A stretch of 7,720 nucleotides of DNA from Desulfobulbaceae bacterium UBA2262 (GTDB taxonomy: Bacteria > Desulfobacterota > Desulfobulbia > Desulfobulbales > Desulfurivibrionaceae): the NCBI GenBank assembly GCA_002347185.1, contig DDXK01000088.1, forward strand, positions 1-7,720. The letters are read 5' to 3'. Each line of letters opens with the position of its first letter. Position 1 is the first letter of the stretch. The notes beneath the pieces were generated by a model. That model made no database searches. It was not told where the DNA came from and worked only from the letters and a program-made list of their open reading frames with translations. Positions 6,067 to 7,720 of this stretch are shown one piece after another. Position numbers and translations under genes: made by a program.

Positions 6067-6846
6067 ATGCTCAAGGTGATGAGCTTCAACATCCGGGTCG
6101 GCCTGGCCGACGACGGCGAAAATCACTGGCAGAGGCGCAAGGCCTTTGCCCTGGAAAGGATTGACGCCTTCGGGCCCGACCTCCTCGGCCTCCAGGAATG
6201 CCTCGACGGCGAGCAGGCCGATTTTGTCCGCGCTAGGCTCCCGGACTACGAGTTCCTCGGCACCCATCGGGGCGGCCCCGGCGGCACCGCGCTGGAGATG
6301 GCGCCCCTGCTCTTCCGCCGCTCCGCCTTCCATCTTCTCGACTCCGGCTGCTTCTGGCTGAGCGAGACCCCGGAAGTTCCCGGCAGCATGAGCTGGGGCA
6401 GCAACTATCCCCGCACGGTGACCTGGGCCAGGCTCTCCTGCCGGCACACCGGGGCGGTGCTTACCCAGGTCAACACCCATTTCGACTACGAACCAACGGC
6501 CATCGACGGAGACGCCAGGGTTCTGCGCCACTGGCTCGACCGGATCGGTCAGGAGAGCGCGCTCATCGTCACCGGCGACTTCAATGCCGACAGGGACTCA
6601 GACGCCTACCGCCTCCTGACCGGCGACGGCACACTGCGCGACGCCCTGCGGCAGATTGAGCCGCAGGCGGAAGATGGGGCCACCTTCCATGCCTATGGCC
6701 GGCAGGAGGAAATGGCGGCCATCGACTGGATCCTTATCTCCGGCCATTTCCGGGTGCTTGCCGCACAGATCGACCACTCGCGCCAGGGGAACCTCTTCCC
6801 TTCGGACCATTACCCCATCACGGCAACGCTCGACTGGAAGGGATGA
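6067..6846 (+). CDS. Endonuclease/exonuclease/phosphatase (EEP) family hydrolase
   Basis: Metal-dependent hydrolase of 259 residues with the DNase I / sphingomyelinase / inositol-phosphatase fold. The catalytic set is visible: Asn8 in MSFNIR, Glu44 in GLQE, His138 in NTHFD, Asp171 and Asn173 in TGDFNAD, Asp220 in IDWILIS and Asp247-His248 in PSDHYP. The pattern DGENHWQRRK (16-25) is typical of a bacterial EEP subgroup of unknown substrate that is often annotated simply as endonuclease/exonuclease/phosphatase protein. There are no DNA-binding insertions and no signal peptide, so it is probably a small cytoplasmic phosphodiesterase or phosphatase. The chosen ATG is preceded by GGAGAG at 6052-6057. 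The open frame runs further upstream, but only as a shadow inside the GH5 gene. It is the last gene of the transporter-GH5-EEP operon, so a phosphorylated or phosphodiester-linked form of the same glucoside is a reasonable guess at the substrate. The actual reaction is not known. Confidence 0.9.
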   Translation: MLKVMSFNIRVGLADDGENHWQRRKAFALERIDAFGPDLLGLQECLDGEQADFVRARLPDYEFLGTHRGGPGGTALEMAPLLFRRSAFHLLDSGCFWLSETPEVPGSMSWGSNYPRTVTWARLSCRHTGAVLTQVNTHFDYEPTAIDGDARVLRHWLDRIGQESALIVTGDFNADRDSDAYRLLTGDGTLRDALRQIEPQAEDGATFHAYGRQEEMAAIDWILISGHFRVLAAQIDHSRQGNLFPSDHYPITATLDWKG

Positions 6847-6910
6847 GGACAGAATCTTGGCTCCCGATGGCAAGACTCTGCCTGTCCTGGGCTGAAAACG
6901 GCTTTTTCAG
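6846..6910 (+). terminator. Two consecutive stem-loops at the end of the operon
   Basis: AGGACAG (6846-6852) pairs with CTGTCCT (6882-6888), with an inner TCTTG/CAAGA pair (6855-6859, 6871-6875). Right after it CTGAAAA (6892-6898) pairs with TTTTCAG (6904-6910) around CGGCT. The first arm begins on the last base of the EEP stop codon. No long T-run follows, so this is either a weak terminator or a structure that protects the 3' end of the transcript. Confidence 0.35.
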
Positions 6911-6956
6911 GGCCTGCTGTTTATCTTCTCGCTTTACAGATACAATGTGCTAACCT

Positions 6957-6985
6957 TTTCCAGAACAGCTGGGAAGCAGTATACA
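6957..6985 (+). promoter_or_regulatory. Candidate sigma-70 promoter for the TPR lipoprotein gene
   Basis: TTTCCA (6957-6962) and TATACA (6980-6985) are separated by 17 nt, each matching four of six consensus positions. A second -10-like box, TACAAT at 6941-6946, matches five of six but has no good -35. An imperfect dyad TTCCAG-AACAG-CTGGGAA overlaps the -35 and spacer. The region is AT-richer than the genes, as expected for a promoter, and would leave a short leader before the ATG at 7019. Confidence 0.3.
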
Positions 6986-7018
6986 AATTCAGTCCATCTT
7001 CACCTTTGGAGTGTAATA

Positions 7019-7720
7019 ATGCGTAGTATGGCATCTTTTGCTCTCTTGTCGGCCATTCTCTTTACGCTGCCAGGTTGCGCGGGGTTGCAGTCCGCGATGC
7101 GGGGCGAGACAGAATCGCCAGTCCAGGCCGGCGCGGAAAAGGGCATCGGCTTGCTCGCCACCAGCAGGGCAAAGGAGGCAAACGCGGAGTTCAACCGGGC
7201 CTTGACCCTGGCCCCAACCGACGCCAATCTGCACTTTCTCAATGGCCTGGCCTATCACGAGATGGCACGGACAAAAGGCCAAAGCGTTGCGGAGCTTGCC
7301 GAAACAGGATACCGGCTGGCCCTGGAATTTGACTCGAATCATTGGCTGGCCGCCTGGCATCTCGGCTTGCTTCAGCTCGAGCAACGCCAGTACGCAGCGG
7401 CCCGGAAGTCACTTGCCACGGCGGCCCGCCTGCGGCCGCGCAATCCAGATATTCAATTGGCTCTTGCCGGTTCGGCCTATCAGGCAAGCGATGCTCCGGT
7501 GGCCCTTTGGGCCGCCAATAACACGCTGACCTTGCGTCCGGATGACCCGGAGGCACTGCGGATCGCGGCCCTTTCGAGCGCTGCGCTCGGAATGGAATCA
7601 AGCGCCCTTGAGTTCCGGAACCGGTTCCAGCAAGTTCGTCCCTCGGAGGATGTGGAAAACCTTACTGACCGGATCGGTGCGTGGAAAGACGTCCATGCCC
7701 AAGCCCACATTTCTGATCCC
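7019..7720 (+). CDS. TPR-containing outer-membrane lipoprotein, N-terminal part (3' end outside window)
   Basis: The frame is open from ATG 7019 to the last base, giving 234 residues with no stop, so the protein continues past the window. Residues 1-20 form a lipoprotein signal: MRS, a hydrophobic stretch, and the lipobox LPGC with Cys20. The next residue is Ala, not Asp, which favours sorting to the outer membrane. Helical repeats follow: about 38-68 (GIGLLATSRAKEANAEFNRAL), 70-105, 108-141 (AAWHLGLLQLEQRQYAAARKS is the clearest), 142-175 and 176-209, each ending in the TPR-like L-x-P pattern. GGAG at 7008-7011 lies 7 nt before the ATG. It is separated from the glycosidase operon by 172 nt with stem-loops and candidate promoters, so it is likely a new unit. 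Such proteins act as periplasmic-facing scaffolds, for example TadD- or PilF-type pilus assembly factors. That assignment is only a possibility, since the partner genes lie to the right. Confidence 0.85.
   Translation, partial: MRSMASFALLSAILFTLPGCAGLQSAMRGETESPVQAGAEKGIGLLATSRAKEANAEFNRALTLAPTDANLHFLNGLAYHEMARTKGQSVAELAETGYRLALEFDSNHWLAAWHLGLLQLEQRQYAAARKSLATAARLRPRNPDIQLALAGSAYQASDAPVALWAANNTLTLRPDDPEALRIAALSSAALGMESSALEFRNRFQQVRPSEDVENLTDRIGAWKDVHAQAHISDP

Noticed and set aside
7029..7042. TGGCATCTTTTGCT as a sigma-54 promoter
   Set aside because: The spacing between the GG and GC dinucleotides is two nt too short, and it lies inside the lipoprotein signal sequence.
1..7720. CRISPR arrays, tRNA or rRNA genes, insertion sequences
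   Set aside because: No regularly spaced repeats, cloverleaf candidates, rRNA-like sequence, transposase frames or terminal inverted repeats were seen.

Overview
The window is GC-rich bacterial DNA in which every supported gene reads on the + strand. Intergenic gaps are short and Shine-Dalgarno sequences precede most genes. The PurA C-terminus, the short AMP nucleosidase and the overall codon style fit a proteobacterium-like Gram-negative, possibly Desulfobacterota (Deltaproteobacteria). That placement is a weak inference from sequence feel, not from a search. The lipoprotein at the right edge supports a cell with an outer membrane.

Layout. Positions 1-1405 hold a purine module: the C-terminal 202 residues of adenylosuccinate synthase (purA), then 18 nt later a short AMP nucleosidase of the AMN-like family. 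Positions 1406-1515 are a 110-nt gap with a perfect 14-bp palindrome that resembles a LacI-family operator. Positions 1516-2907 encode a GH30 glucosylceramidase/beta-glucosidase. A 251-nt AT-richer gap (2908-3158) has a possible weak terminator. Positions 3159-6846 look like one operon of three genes with gaps of 23 and 20 nt: a full-length YddA/SbmA-like ABC half-transporter, a GH5 protein resembling fungal exo-beta-1,3-glucanase (subfamily 9 type), and an endonuclease/exonuclease/phosphatase (EEP) fold hydrolase. Positions 6847-7018 contain stem-loops and candidate promoters. From 7019 to the right edge runs an unfinished TPR outer-membrane lipoprotein gene with a different codon texture.

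How the genes may work together. The two glycosidases and the EEP hydrolase all lack a signal peptide, so they should act in the cytoplasm. With the transporter they form a plausible set for taking in, or turning over inside the cell, a beta-glucosylated compound: a beta-1,3/1,6-gluco-oligosaccharide, or a glucosylated lipid or other conjugate. The substrate is unknown.

The most unusual feature is the transporter. Its membrane part and the frame of its ATPase domain look intact, but the Walker A lysine-serine, the Q-loop glutamine, the signature serine and the Walker B aspartate are all replaced without any frameshift. It therefore looks like an inherited, non-canonical or inactive ATPase domain on an SbmA-type permease.
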